64,000 nucleotides of DNA from Rhodoferax sp. PAMC 29310 (GCF_017948265.1 NZ_CP072852.1:4526001-4590000), one strand, 5' to 3'. Shown: positions 1-9,442, counted from the first letter of the stretch. Made by a program: numbers and translations. The notes: generated from the sequence alone by a model not told the origin.

Positions 1-549
1 TGTGGTGGGCTCCAAGGCGCAGGCGCCTGCGTCAATGACGCCGGCAATCAGGTTTTTATAACGCTCCAGAATCTCTTGCGCATCGTTCAGGGCTTCGGTT
101 TCACCCTGCGGGATCAATGTGGTGGCCAGCAGTGGTGCGTGGTGAAGCTCCAGCAGCTCCTGCAGCACCTTGTGGTCGGGCACACGCAGACCTATGGTTT
201 TTCGGGCCGGATGGCTCAGGCGACGGGGGACTTCTTTGCTGGCTTCCAGAATAAAAGTGTAGGGCCCCGGTGTGGCCGATTTGATGAGTCGAAACTGCTG
301 GTTGTCCACGCGGGCGTAGTTGGCCAACTCGGACAGGTCACGGCACAAAAGGGTGAGATGGTGCTTGTCGTCTACGCCCCGGATTCGGCGCAGTTTGTCG
401 GCGGCGGCCTTGTCGTCCACGTGGCAGACTAATGCATAGCTGGAGTCGGTGGGGACCGCCAGCACTTCGCCTTTTTCGAGCAGGGCGACCGCTTGTTTCA
501 GCAAGCGAGCTTGCGGGTTGTCGGGATGTACTTCAAATAGTTGGGCCAT
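1..549 (-). CDS. yciO: YciO/Sua5/YrdC-family protein (partial, 3' end outside window)
   Basis: Reading the minus strand from the ATG at 549 gives 183 codons with no stop before the window edge, so the C-terminus is missing. The protein starts MAQLFEVHPDNPQ and contains the family segment TPGPYTFILEASKEVPRRL followed by KTIGLRVPD, which closely resembles my memory of E. coli YciO. The fold is that of the threonylcarbamoyl-AMP synthases TsaC/Sua5, which make the tRNA t6A precursor, but YciO proteins are a separate branch whose role is less clear. The neighbouring PHP phosphoesterase matches the E. coli pairing of yciO with trpH/rnm. A full TsaC role cannot be excluded. Confidence 0.85.
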   Translation of the reverse strand, partial: MAQLFEVHPDNPQARLLKQAVALLEKGEVLAVPTDSSYALVCHVDDKAAADKLRRIRGVDDKHHLTLLCRDLSELANYARVDNQQFRLIKSATPGPYTFILEASKEVPRRLSHPARKTIGLRVPDHKVLQELLELHHAPLLATTLIPQGETEALNDAQEILERYKNLIAGVIDAGACALEPTT

Positions 550-564
550 GGGGGGTATTTTCTG

Positions 565-1491
565 TCAAACCGATGGAGTGGTGCAGGCTGCGGCCGCTTT
601 TTGGCGTTTGGCGAGTTCCCGCGCCGACAGCAAGGCGTTGCCAATGCCGCTGAGCGTGATCACCGCAATGCCCATCCATGCAAAGCCGTCTGGGGTGTGG
701 TCAAACACCAGCCATCCACCCAGTGTGGCAAATGCAATTTGTGAATAGAGGAACGGTGTCAGAACTGGGGCCGAAGCGCGCATGTAGGCTCGAATCAGGA
801 ACAGGTGGCCAACGGTGCCGCACAGACCGATCAAAACAAAGAGCGGCCAATGGGCAATAAGGGCAGATGATTCCCAGTTGAACACCACGATGGGGGTCGT
901 CACCATAGTGCCCACCAGACCTGTGTAGAAATGGGTGGTGTAGGGGTTTTCATGCCCGCTCAAGCGGCTGGTAAGGACTTGAAACCAGGCAAAGGTGGTG
1001 ACCAGCGCAATGGGAAACAAGAGTGCCCAAGTGAAGACTTGCCCGCCTGGGCGAACCACCAGCAAGACCCCGACCAAACCGACGCCCATCAACACCCAGC
1101 GCTGGGGCGACACCCGGTCTTTCAGCAGCCAGGCGGCCATGCCGGTGGCTGCCAAAGGTGACAGCATGACCATGGCGGTAAATTCACCTACGGGCAAATA
1201 CTGCAGGCCAAAAAATGAACAAAAGCTGGTGACCAGCAACAACGCTCCCCGCAGAGCTTGAAAGCGGGGGTTTTTGGTACGGAACAAGCCCATTTTTTGC
1301 ACGGGAAAGCGCAAGGCAAAGGTGGCAACCGCCTGAAAGGCGTACCGAAACCAGAGCAGCATCAACACCGGCGCCAGCGTTGATGCGTATTTGGTGCTGG
1401 TGTCTAGGATTGAGAAGATCAGTGTGGCCAGGACAATGAGCAAGGCACCGCCGGTCTGCGCGCGCCGGTCGCGTTGAGCTGACTCGGTCAA
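565..1491 (-). CDS. DMT-superfamily (EamA) transporter
   Basis: This is a roughly 308-residue hydrophobic protein with about ten predicted membrane helices in two EamA repeats; the second contains a GLCGTVGHLFLIRAYMRASA-like stretch typical of RhaT/EamA exporters. The open frame reaches a GTG at 1536, inside the upstream PHP gene. I chose the TTG at 1489-1491 because it overlaps the PHP stop codon (TTGA), the usual geometry for translational coupling; no strong Shine-Dalgarno is visible for either start. It is the middle gene of a PHP, DMT, yciO minus-strand run. Substrate is unknown; metabolite export is a guess from the family. Confidence 0.85.
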   Translation of the reverse strand: MTESAQRDRRAQTGGALLIVLATLIFSILDTSTKYASTLAPVLMLLWFRYAFQAVATFALRFPVQKMGLFRTKNPRFQALRGALLLVTSFCSFFGLQYLPVGEFTAMVMLSPLAATGMAAWLLKDRVSPQRWVLMGVGLVGVLLVVRPGGQVFTWALLFPIALVTTFAWFQVLTSRLSGHENPYTTHFYTGLVGTMVTTPIVVFNWESSALIAHWPLFVLIGLCGTVGHLFLIRAYMRASAPVLTPFLYSQIAFATLGGWLVFDHTPDGFAWMGIAVITLSGIGNALLSARELAKRQKAAAACTTPSV

Positions 1492-2360
1492 GTGGGATCG
1501 CCGGCGTATTGGATGCGATCCTTGATCAATTCCCACACTGGCTTGAGGGTGCTCGGCAATAGGGGCAGAGTCCCCAGTTCGGTGTGACTCTCATCCGGGC
1601 TGTGGAAGTCACTGCCACGGGACGCTGCCAGATCAAACTCGCGGGCGGTGTCGGCATAGCTCAAAAATTCGGCAGGGGTGTGACTGCCGGTGATCACTTC
1701 GACGCCCTGGCCGCCGTGTGTTTTGAACTCGGTGAACAGCGCATATTCCTCGTTGGTTGAAAACTTGTAGCGCGCAGGGTGGGCAATGATCGCGACGCCG
1801 CCAGCCTGGGTGATCCAGGTCACCGCATCTTTCAAAGTGGCCCAGCGGTGCTCCACAAAGCCGGGCTTGCCTTCGGTCAGGTACTTGCGAAACACCTCGT
1901 AGGTGTCTTTGCAGACCTTGGTTTCCACCAAAAAGCGGGCAAAGTGAGTGCGCGAGATCAAATCGTGGTTGCCGGCAAATTGCAACGCGCCTTCATAGGC
2001 GCCCATGATGCCAGCTTTCGCCAATCCGTCGGCCATGTCCTTGGCACGCTGTCCCCGTCCGCCGCGGGTTTGTTGCAGGCCGGCGATCAGGGCTTCGTTT
2101 GTGGCATCAAAGCCCAAGCCGACGATGTGCACCGTGTGGCCAATGAAGGTAACGGAAATCTCAACGCCTGTCAGAAAGTTCAACCCTTCCGCCTTGGCAG
2201 CTGCCGCAGCGCGGGTCAAGCCACCGATCTCGTCGTGGTCAGTGAGAGCCCACAGTTCAACCCCGTTGGCCTTGGCGCGCTGCGCGAGGGCTTCGGGGTT
2301 GAGGGTGCCGTCAGAAACAACGGAATGGCAATGAAGGTCGGCGTTGAGTAGGGTAGTCAC
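1488..2360 (-). CDS. rnm: PHP-domain phosphoesterase, RNase AM / TrpH (YciV) type
   Basis: The 290-residue protein has the full set of PHP metal-binding signatures: DLHCHSVVSDG near residue 8, TDHDEIGG near 40, GVEIS near 65, AHPARYK near 200 and SRGSDFHSP near 250. Members of the YciV/TrpH clade release mononucleotides from 5' RNA ends and hydrolyse 3',5'-bisphosphonucleosides such as pAp. Length fits the family. Its stop overlaps the start proposed for the downstream transporter, and yciO follows, echoing the enterobacterial yciV-yciO neighbourhood. The exact substrate is inferred from family membership. Confidence 0.88.
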   Translation of the reverse strand: MTTLLNADLHCHSVVSDGTLNPEALAQRAKANGVELWALTDHDEIGGLTRAAAAAKAEGLNFLTGVEISVTFIGHTVHIVGLGFDATNEALIAGLQQTRGGRGQRAKDMADGLAKAGIMGAYEGALQFAGNHDLISRTHFARFLVETKVCKDTYEVFRKYLTEGKPGFVEHRWATLKDAVTWITQAGGVAIIAHPARYKFSTNEEYALFTEFKTHGGQGVEVITGSHTPAEFLSYADTAREFDLAASRGSDFHSPDESHTELGTLPLLPSTLKPVWELIKDRIQYAGDPT

Positions 2361-2415
2361 GATTTGATTTTAGGCTTTCGGGATAACCCTTGGATTTTGC
2401 TTGATGGGCGGGCGC

Positions 2416-4140
2416 TCAAGTTTCCGCGCCTTCGACCAGAAAGCGCACCCGGCGCACGCCGTTCCAGGCGTCCGCGTCGAGGCGAAACGCGAGCTTGACG
2501 CGGGCGGGCAGTGACTCGGTTCGGCCAAACCAGATGCCGTCGACTGGTTGCCCTTGGTGCTTGAGTTTGAGGGCCAGGTGTTTTTCACCCACCAGGCGCT
2601 GTGAGACCACTTCGACTTCTTCACTGAAGGTCGGTGCGGCAAACCCCTGCCCCCAGACCTCTTTGTGCAGGGCGTCAACCAGTTCCACGCGGCGAAACTC
2701 GGGCTTCAAGGGGCCATCGGTCTCCAGGCGGCGGGTCAGCGTGGCGGCGTCCAACCACTCTTGGGCAACTTCGTTGAGGCCTTGCTCGAATTGGTCAAAG
2801 TGTTCTTCGGCAATGGTGCAGCCCGCCGCCATGGCGTGACCGCCAAAGCGCAGCAGCACGCCCGGGTAGCGTTTGGCCACCAGATCGAGCGCGTCGCGCA
2901 AATGAAAACCGGGGATGGAGCGCCCAGACCCTTTCATCTCATGTTCTTTGCCGGGCGCAGCGCTGGCAGCGAACACAAAGGTGGGGCGGTGCAGCTTGTC
3001 TTTGATGCGTGAGGCCACGATGCCGACCACGCCTTCGTGAAAGTCGGGGTCAAACACACAAATGGCGGGTGGCGGCTCTTCGGATTCGTCAAACAGCGAC
3101 TCGGCAATGGCAAAGGCCTGCTCGCGCATATCGCCCTCAATTTCGCGGCGCTGGCGGTTAATGCCATCCAGCGTTTTGGCGAGTTCATCACCGTGCGCGG
3201 GGTCATCGGTCAACAAACATTCAATGCCGAGCGTCATGTCGGACAGTCGCCCGGCGGCGTTGATGCGTGGCCCCAGGGCAAAACCGAAATCAAAGGTGGT
3301 GGCCGTCGCGGCTTGGCGCCCGGCTGCTACAAAAAGAGAAGCTAGTCCCGCAGGCAGGGCGAGTGCCCGGATGCGTTTTAGCCCTTGAGCGACAAGGCGG
3401 CGGTTATTGGCGTCGAGCTTGACGACGTCTGCCACCGTGCCCAGCGCCACCAGCGGCAAAAGGGTGTCGAGCTTGGGTTGGTTTTGCGCGTCAAACACGC
3501 CGCGTTGGCGCAACTCGGCGCGCAACGCCAGCAGCACGTAAAACATCACGCCCACACCGGCGATGGACTTGCTGACAAACGTGCAGCCAGGCTGGTTGGG
3601 GTTGACGATGACATCGGCCTCGGGCAGTTCGATTTGGCCGTTGCGGCTGGCGGGCAGGTGGTGGTCGGTGACCAGCACTTGCAAGCCGAGCGCCCGCGCC
3701 GTGGCCACGCCGTCGAAACTGGCAATGCCGTTGTCCACGGTGATCAACACATCGGCGCCACTGTCTCTGACGCGCTGCGAAATCGGTGGCGTGAGGCCAT
3801 AGCCGTCCACCACGCGGTCCGGCACGATGTAGTCCACGTGCTGGGCGCCCAGCAGGCGCAGGCCGCGCACGCCGACGGCGCAGGCGGTGGCGCCGTCACA
3901 GTCGTAGTCGGCCACGATGCAGAGTTTCTTGTTGGCGGCAATGGCGTCAGCCAGCAACACGGCAGCGGCGGCGGTGCCCAACATGTCGGTGGGCGGAATG
4001 AGCCGGGCCAGGCCGTCATCGAGTTCCTGAGGGCTTTGCACACCGCGCGCGGCGTAAAGCTGCGCCAGCAGAGGGTGAATGCCGGCCTGCTCCAAGGCCC
4101 AGGCCGAGCGGGGAGGTATGTCTCTTACTATTATTTTCAT
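2416..4140 (-). CDS. recJ: Single-stranded-DNA-specific exonuclease RecJ
   Basis: This 574-residue protein has the DHH-phosphoesterase motifs of RecJ in order: DYDCDGATA near residue 78, VTDHHLP near 158, a central ALGPRINAAGRL segment near 295 and RFGGHAMAAG near 433, then a C-terminal OB-like region ending in a typical RVRFLVEGAE. RecJ degrades single-stranded DNA 5' to 3' in recombination and mismatch repair. Length agrees with beta-proteobacterial RecJ. Its ATG overlaps the stop of the upstream rpfE-like gene by four bases (ATGA), indicating coupled translation. Confidence 0.96.
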   Translation of the reverse strand: MKIIVRDIPPRSAWALEQAGIHPLLAQLYAARGVQSPQELDDGLARLIPPTDMLGTAAAAVLLADAIAANKKLCIVADYDCDGATACAVGVRGLRLLGAQHVDYIVPDRVVDGYGLTPPISQRVRDSGADVLITVDNGIASFDGVATARALGLQVLVTDHHLPASRNGQIELPEADVIVNPNQPGCTFVSKSIAGVGVMFYVLLALRAELRQRGVFDAQNQPKLDTLLPLVALGTVADVVKLDANNRRLVAQGLKRIRALALPAGLASLFVAAGRQAATATTFDFGFALGPRINAAGRLSDMTLGIECLLTDDPAHGDELAKTLDGINRQRREIEGDMREQAFAIAESLFDESEEPPPAICVFDPDFHEGVVGIVASRIKDKLHRPTFVFAASAAPGKEHEMKGSGRSIPGFHLRDALDLVAKRYPGVLLRFGGHAMAAGCTIAEEHFDQFEQGLNEVAQEWLDAATLTRRLETDGPLKPEFRRVELVDALHKEVWGQGFAAPTFSEEVEVVSQRLVGEKHLALKLKHQGQPVDGIWFGRTESLPARVKLAFRLDADAWNGVRRVRFLVEGAET

Positions 4141-5060
4141 AGCTGGTTCAGCAGGTTAGACGCGGGCTGGGGGCCAAAAATTCTCTTAAATTGGCTTATC
4201 AGTGTGCGGGGGCGGCTCTGGAAGGTTTGGGCGTGGCGTTCGCCGCAGAGTGTGACTTGAACGGCCTCCCCTTGATCCAGCGCGGCCCGCAGTTTTGTGC
4301 ATTCGTTGGCGTCGACCTGCTGCCAGGCTTGCGTCCAGCTGCTCCAATCTTCTTTCAACGCCGCTTGGCGCAGGGTGTCGATGACGATGGGCGGTGACGC
4401 ACTCGCCGCAGGTGTAGTTGTGTTCAAGCGCCCGGTGCCGCTCAGCCAAAACGAATTGACCACGGGTGCGCGCCGGGAAGACCGGGCCTCGTTCACGGGA
4501 TGGGTGTAGAGCAGCATCTGCATCTCGTTTTGCAAGCGGCGCAGAGGCGCAGCGTTGGCGTCGCGGGGCATCCAGTTTTCCAGGTTGCGCCCGGCCACCC
4601 GGTCCAGTGAGGCAGTGGCAATGTCGTCAAACACGGGGCTGTGGGCCAGCCATCGGGTGGCGTCATCAAACTGCAGCGTGATGCCGTCTTCTTCAAAATA
4701 GGGTTGCATGGCCGCCATCAGGGCGCGTGATTCATCTTCAGAAAAGTCTGCCAGAGGCCACTCGCCCATGGCGATCTGGTGCGAGCCTGCTTGCCAGTGG
4801 CATGGCGTGATGAAGGCCGCGCCGCTTTCAGCCTGCGCATGGTGAGCGGCCCAGGGGATGAGGCCGTCTGTCGTTGGCAAACCCAAGGCTCGGGCCAGCG
4901 CCCGTTCATGTGGGGTTGAGAGGCTGAACTCGTCGCCTTGGTCTGGTGCATCGGCCGTCAGCCGGGCCAGCAGTTTCTCCAGCTGAGGGAGTTTCAGTTT
5001 CGGCAGGGCGGACGCGCAGCCTTCGGCGAGGCAATAGGCAAACGGAATCAAAAGGTGCAT
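4137..5060 (-). CDS. RpfE-like protein (phosphoglycerate-mutase-like family)
   Basis: The 307-residue protein begins MHLLIPFAYCLAEGCASALP and contains DDATRWLAHSPVFDDIATAS and RAPVVNSFWLSGTGRL, features I associate with proteins annotated as 'regulatory protein, RpfE type' in beta- and gamma-proteobacteria. It sits directly upstream of recJ and overlaps it by four bases; in Xanthomonas rpfE also neighbours recJ, which supports the assignment. RpfE has been linked to the phosphoglycerate mutase superfamily, but no enzymatic role is established here and I see no clear catalytic motif. Treat function as unknown; the coupling to recJ is the firm observation. Confidence 0.75.
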   Translation of the reverse strand: MHLLIPFAYCLAEGCASALPKLKLPQLEKLLARLTADAPDQGDEFSLSTPHERALARALGLPTTDGLIPWAAHHAQAESGAAFITPCHWQAGSHQIAMGEWPLADFSEDESRALMAAMQPYFEEDGITLQFDDATRWLAHSPVFDDIATASLDRVAGRNLENWMPRDANAAPLRRLQNEMQMLLYTHPVNEARSSRRAPVVNSFWLSGTGRLNTTTPAASASPPIVIDTLRQAALKEDWSSWTQAWQQVDANECTKLRAALDQGEAVQVTLCGERHAQTFQSRPRTLISQFKRIFGPQPASNLLNQL

Positions 5061-5155
5061 GGGGCGATTGTCCGGGAAACCGATGGGGCAGGGCTCCGAG
5101 AGTCACTTCCCCTCGAAACAAGGTCGGTGAATCAGGGCCTGCACGTCAAGTACTT

Positions 5156-5210
5156 CGTTATTCAAAAAAACAGATAAACATATTATTTAATATTTTTTTT
5201 GGAAATAACG
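5156..5210 (+). promoter_or_regulatory. AT-rich dyad upstream of the sulfite exporter gene (possible CysB-type region)
   Basis: A strikingly AT-rich stretch is bracketed by perfect inverted arms CGTTATT (5156-5162) and AATAACG (5204-5210), with A-rich and T-rich flanks. Inside is a second dyad, ATATTA-TT-TAATAT (5180-5193). It lies 50-100 bases before the TauE/SafE start at 5262. In related bacteria such GTTATT...AATAAC architectures precede sulfur-assimilation genes, so a sulfur regulator such as CysB is plausible; the regulator is inference. Confidence 0.5.
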
Positions 5211-5261
5211 AGTGACCTCTACCATGCGCCAATTCGTTCAACTTCTATCAAAGCGGCCATC

Positions 5262-6220
5262 ATGCATCCCCACCCCAATCGTCCTGAACCTGTTGGATTC
5301 ACCACCAGCGAAGCGCCGCGAAATGCGGTATTTAGTTCCCGCCTTTTCCGCTATTGGTTGTATTTCCAGGTTAGCTGGGTCACGCTGGCCGTGCTCTGGC
5401 TGAGCACGAGTCATCACCTTCCCGCCTTGACGGGCTATTCGGGCGAGACGCCGGCCTGGGTGTCTGGTTTGTTGAGCGCCATGTTGGTGGGCATGGCGGC
5501 CCAATTGGTTGACGGCGCGCTGGGCATGGCTTACGGCGTGACGGCGACCACATTTTTGATTGCCAACGGCGCTTCTCCTGCGGCTGCCAGCGCCAGCGTT
5601 CACATTGCCGAGGTGTTCACCACCGGTGCGTCCGGCTGGTCTCATTACTCCTTGGGCAATGTCAGCAAGAAGCTGTTTTGGCGCTTACTCGCACCGGGCT
5701 TGGTTGGCGTCACTGCGGGCGCATTGCTGTTGTTCCACATCGATGGCGCCATGATCAAACCCTATATCTCCGCCTATTTGCTGGGCATGGGCGGGTGGAT
5801 TTTGTACCGCGCTTTCGTCCTTTACCGGCGCAAGAAGGTCATCGTTCCCGCGAAGAACCCCCCGGTGGCGGCATTGGCCATCACCGGTGGTTTTCTGGAC
5901 GCTGTGGGCGGCGGCGGCTGGGTGCCCGTGGTCACCACGAATCTGATTGGCACGGGTCAAGACCCCCGCACCACCATTGGCACCGTCAACTCCGCCGAGT
6001 TCTTTTTTTCAGTGGCTGGCGCCGGAGTATTTACCTTGTTTGTGGGGATCACGGACTGGTACCTGAGTACCTGATTGCAGGCTTGGTGCTGGGAGGACTG
6101 GGGGCGGCGCCTTTGGCGGCCCAGGTGACCTCACGCCTCTCCGCTCGCAGTCTTTTGCTGTTGGTGGGGGTCTTGATCAGTCTGGTTTCCGCGTTCAATT
6201 TGTACAAGGCGTTGCTGTAG
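5262..6220 (+). pseudogene. TauE/SafE-family sulfite exporter, frameshifted by an 8-bp tandem duplication
   Basis: The first frame encodes a multi-helix TauE/SafE protein (AQLVDGALGMAYGVTATTFL, then a conserved AITGGFLDAVGGGGWVPVVT repeat) but stops at 6072-6074. The remaining conserved C-terminus (IAGLVLGGLGAAPLAAQVTS) continues in another frame to 6220. The break is the tandem repeat GTACCTGA at 6059-6066 and 6067-6074. Removing one copy restores ITDWYLIAGLVLGG exactly as expected for the family. The open frame extends back to a TTG at 5199, but that codon lies inside the regulatory dyad, so the ATG at 5262 is preferred. It is either an inactivated gene, a reversible slippage switch, or a sequencing artefact. 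Confidence 0.85.
6059..6074 (+). repeat. 8-bp perfect tandem duplication (GTACCTGA x2)
   Basis: Two adjacent copies of GTACCTGA occupy 6059-6066 and 6067-6074. The second copy supplies the premature TGA. The length of eight shifts the frame by two, accounting fully for the frame change in the TauE/SafE gene. Confidence 0.95.
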
Positions 6221-6330
6221 CGCACACGTCGAGCCAGTTCACTAGAAAATCCCCTCTCCACCCCACCTGTCGGCAAAGCAGCGGCTGTCGGCGAGGTGGA
6301 CCAGACACCGTTCAAGCGCCCACCACACAT

Positions 6331-8019
6331 TCAGCGACGGCCTGAAATTGGGGTCGTCCGGTCGATGATGGCGGCCACATTGATGCCGCGGGGCAGGGTG
6401 CCGTAGTTGTGGTGCCCCATTTGGGTCAGGCGGGAGTTGCAAAACGTATCACTGATGAACGCCGGGCTGTGTCGCACCAGCAGGGCGCCCTGCAAGGCCA
6501 GGGCCATGCGGTCCACGATGTCGCGGGCGCGGTATTCAAGCGCCTGGACCTCTTTGAAATCTTTAACGAGGGCGTTCACGTATTGATCCAACGTAGCGTT
6601 CCCCCCTCGAGCCTGGTTGACTTCGGCGAAAAACGCCTCGGCCACCTCAGGTGTTTTAGACAGGGCGCGTAGCACATCCAGACACTCCACATTGCCACTG
6701 CCTTCCCAAATGGCATTGACGGGCGCTTCCCGGTACAGGCGCGGCATCATGCTGTCTTCCATGAAGCCGCTGCCACCAATGCATTCCATGGCTTCATAAG
6801 CATGGTTGGGGGTTCGCTTGCATATCCAGTACTTGCCCACCGCAGTGACCAGTCGCACCAAAAGGTCTTCGTGCTGGTCGGTGCGGTGGTCCATGGCGCG
6901 GGCGATGCGCAGGGTGAGTGTCATGGCGGCTTCGCTCTCCAGCGCCAGGTCGGCCAACACGTTTTGCATCAGGGGTTGTTGGTTGAGCACCTTTCCAAAG
7001 GCTGATCGCACCGAGCAGTGGTGCAGCGCCTGTGACGCGGCCATGCGCATGCCGGCACTGGAGCCAATCATGCAGTCGAAACGGGTCATGCTGACCATTT
7101 CGATGATGGTGCGCACGCCACGGCCTTCGTCACCCACCATCCAGGCCATCGCACCGCGAAGTTTTGTTTCGCTGGACGCGTTGGACGCATTGCCCATCTT
7201 CTTCTTGAGCCGCAGTACCTGCATCGGGTTTTTGCTGCCGTCCGGGCGCCATCGGGGTAGCAAAAAGCAGGACAAGCCACCGGGTGCTTGCGCCAGCACC
7301 AAAAAGGCGTCGCACATGGGGGCGGACACAAAGTACTTGTGTCCTACCAGTTCGTACATCTGGCCGGGGCCGCCGCCGCCCATGGGGATGGCACGGGTGG
7401 TGTTGGCCCTGACATCCGATCCACCCTGTTTCTCCGTCATGGCCATGCCGATGGTGACGCCTAGTTTCTGTTCAGCCGGGATGTTGCGTGGGTCATAAAC
7501 GCGTGCGGTGACTTTGGGCACCCAGGTGGCGGCCAGATCGGCTTGCAGGCGCAGGCTGGGTACGGCGGCAAAGGTCATGGTGATGGGGCAACCGTGCCCG
7601 GCCTCGACCTGCGTGTGCATATAGGTTTTGGCGGCGCGGGCCACATGGGCGCCGGTCCGTGGTTCGGTCCACGGGGACGCGTGCAGCCCCTGCTCAATGC
7701 TGGTGGTCATCAGTCGGTGATAGGCCGGGTGAAATTTGACCAGATCAACGCGTGTGCCAAAACGGTCATGTGTGTCTAGCTCTGGCGTGTATTTGTTGGC
7801 CAGCTGGCCCTGCTCCATGTACTCGGCAGTCCCGATCATTTGTCCAAAATTGTTCAGCTCGACTTGTGCCCAGCTGGCGCCTTCGCGAACAACCGCTTCG
7901 GACAAGGCGACATCTTGTGTGTAGAGGTTGTAGTCACACAGCTCGGTTGCAAGGTTGCTGAGTTCATGGGTGTCGGCCTGGGAGGCCCCCGTTTGAATGG
8001 GTGAATTTTCAGGGGTCAT
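6331..8019 (-). CDS. AidB-type acyl-CoA dehydrogenase family protein
   Basis: The 562-residue protein is clearly longer than ordinary acyl-CoA dehydrogenases and fits the AidB / isovaleryl-CoA-dehydrogenase-like branch. Seen motifs include GMAMTEKQGGSDVRANTT (FAD and substrate region, near residue 200), a GRGVRTIIEMVSMTRFDCMIGS helix near 300, and CIGGSGFMEDSMMPRLYREA with APVNAIWEGSGNV near 440, which carries the glutamate of the WEGSGN loop. AidB in E. coli is a flavoprotein of the adaptive response to alkylation that binds DNA; many homologues may simply be dehydrogenases. It stands alone, convergent with the broken sulfite exporter. Confidence 0.88.
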   Translation of the reverse strand: MTPENSPIQTGASQADTHELSNLATELCDYNLYTQDVALSEAVVREGASWAQVELNNFGQMIGTAEYMEQGQLANKYTPELDTHDRFGTRVDLVKFHPAYHRLMTTSIEQGLHASPWTEPRTGAHVARAAKTYMHTQVEAGHGCPITMTFAAVPSLRLQADLAATWVPKVTARVYDPRNIPAEQKLGVTIGMAMTEKQGGSDVRANTTRAIPMGGGGPGQMYELVGHKYFVSAPMCDAFLVLAQAPGGLSCFLLPRWRPDGSKNPMQVLRLKKKMGNASNASSETKLRGAMAWMVGDEGRGVRTIIEMVSMTRFDCMIGSSAGMRMAASQALHHCSVRSAFGKVLNQQPLMQNVLADLALESEAAMTLTLRIARAMDHRTDQHEDLLVRLVTAVGKYWICKRTPNHAYEAMECIGGSGFMEDSMMPRLYREAPVNAIWEGSGNVECLDVLRALSKTPEVAEAFFAEVNQARGGNATLDQYVNALVKDFKEVQALEYRARDIVDRMALALQGALLVRHSPAFISDTFCNSRLTQMGHHNYGTLPRGINVAAIIDRTTPISGRR

Positions 8020-8185
8020 GGTGGTGTCTCCAGATTGATTCGGGATTGTCCCTTGCGTGCTGGCGTGGTCAAGTCACACAGGGGCAGAGTGACAGTGCAT
8101 CTGGAACTCAGGGTAAGTGGGGCAGAAAATCTCAGGGTTACCCCTCGGTGCCACAATGGCGCCTGTTCAAAATAACGGTAATTTG

Positions 8186-9442
8186 ATGCAAATTCCCTAC
8201 GAGCTTATCCTTGGCTGGCGTTACACGCGGGCCGGTCGCGCTACCCGGCGCAATGGTTTTATTTCCTTTATCTCCGGGGTGTCCATGCTGGGCATTGCCT
8301 TGGGCGTGGCCGCGCTCATCATCGTGTTGAGCGTGATGAACGGGTTTCAGAAAGAGGTGCGGGACCGCATGCTCAGCGTGGTGTCGCACATCGAGATCTA
8401 CGCCCCTTATGGTGCGGCCTTGCCCGATCTGGCGCGTACCCTGGCTGAAACGCGGTCAAACCCCCAGGTTATTGGTGCTGCACCTTTTATAGCGGCTCAG
8501 GCACTGCTGGCGAGGGGTGAGGACATGAAAGGCACCATTGTTCGGGGCATTGACCCGGCCTTGGAGCCTGAGGTGACCGACCTGGCGGGTGAGTTGAAAA
8601 ACACCGCGCTAACCCGCTTGATTCCGGGCGAATTCGGTGTGGTGCTGGGCGGCGAGCTGGCCCGCTCGCTCGGCGTGCGTGAAGGCGACAAGGTCACGCT
8701 GGTGGCGCCCAGCGGCCAGGTTACGCCGGCGGGTGTGGTGCCCCGCCTCAAGCAAATGACGGTGGTGGGCACGTTTGACTCTGGCCACTATGAATACGAC
8801 TCTGCACTGGTGCTGATGCATGTGGACGATGCTGCCCGCATCTTCCGCCTGGAAGGGCCCAGCGGCGTGCGACTCAAGCTGCAAGACCTGCATCAGGCCC
8901 GCGCGGTGGCAGCGGAGTTGGCCAAGACCTTGACTGGTGACCTGCTGATTCGCGACTGGACGCGCCAGAACCGCACCTGGTTTGCCGCAGTTCAGCTGGA
9001 AAAACGCATGATGTTCATCATCCTGACGCTGATCGTGGCCGTGGCCGCGTTCAATTTGGTCTCCACCCTGGTGATGACGGTGACGGACAAACGGGCCGAC
9101 ATTGCCATTTTGCGCACCTTGGGCGCTAGCCCCCAGAGCATCATGGGTATCTTTGTGGTGCAAGGCGCCATGGTGGGTGTGATTGGCACACTGGCTGGCT
9201 TGGTGCTGGGCTTGGGTGTGGCCTTCAACATTGATGTGCTGGTGCCCGCGCTGGAGCACTTCCTGGGGGCGACGTTTCTGCCCAAAGATGTTTACCTCAT
9301 CAGCAGCATGCCCAGCGACCCCCAGCAGTCCGACATATTGCCGGTGGCCATCATTTCTTTGGTATTGGCTTTTCTGGCCACCTTGTACCCGAGCTGGCGC
9401 GCCAGCCGGGTGAACCCGGCGGAGGCCTTGCGTTATGAATAA
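8186..9442 (+). CDS. lolC: Lipoprotein-releasing ABC system permease LolC/LolE
   Basis: The 418-residue inner-membrane protein begins [18 protein letters not shown], then has a first transmembrane helix ([20 protein letters not shown]), a periplasmic domain of about 200 residues and three C-terminal helices of an FtsX domain ending [16 protein letters not shown]. With LolD it extracts lipoproteins from the inner membrane and hands them to LolA. The frame is open to 8117, but the ATG at 8186 matches the family N-terminus. It overlaps lolD by eight bases. Only one LolC/E-type gene is present here, so the complex may be a LolF homodimer type. Confidence 0.93.
   Translation: MQIPYELILGWRYTRAGRATRRNGFISFISGVSMLGIALGVAALIIVLSVMNGFQKEVRDRMLSVVSHIEIYAPYGAALPDLARTLAETRSNPQVIGAAPFIAAQALLARGEDMKGTIVRGIDPALEPEVTDLAGELKNTALTRLIPGEFGVVLGGELARSLGVREGDKVTLVAPSGQVTPAGVVPRLKQMTVVGTFDSGHYEYDSALVLMHVDDAARIFRLEGPSGVRLKLQDLHQARAVAAELAKTLTGDLLIRDWTRQNRTWFAAVQLEKRMMFIILTLIVAVAAFNLVSTLVMTVTDKRADIAILRTLGASPQSIMGIFVVQGAMVGVIGTLAGLVLGLGVAFNIDVLVPALEHFLGATFLPKDVYLISSMPSDPQQSDILPVAIISLVLAFLATLYPSWRASRVNPAEALRYE

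Noticed and set aside
3325-3392. Repeat-like stretch inside recJ (GCTGCTACAAAAAGAGAAGC and following)
   Set aside because: It resembles a Burkholderiales repeat by eye, but the encoded residues and length match ordinary RecJ, so the similarity is probably chance.
5199-5261. An upstream TTG start for the sulfite exporter frame
   Set aside because: It falls inside the AT-rich dyad and adds unrelated residues; the ATG at 5262 is better.
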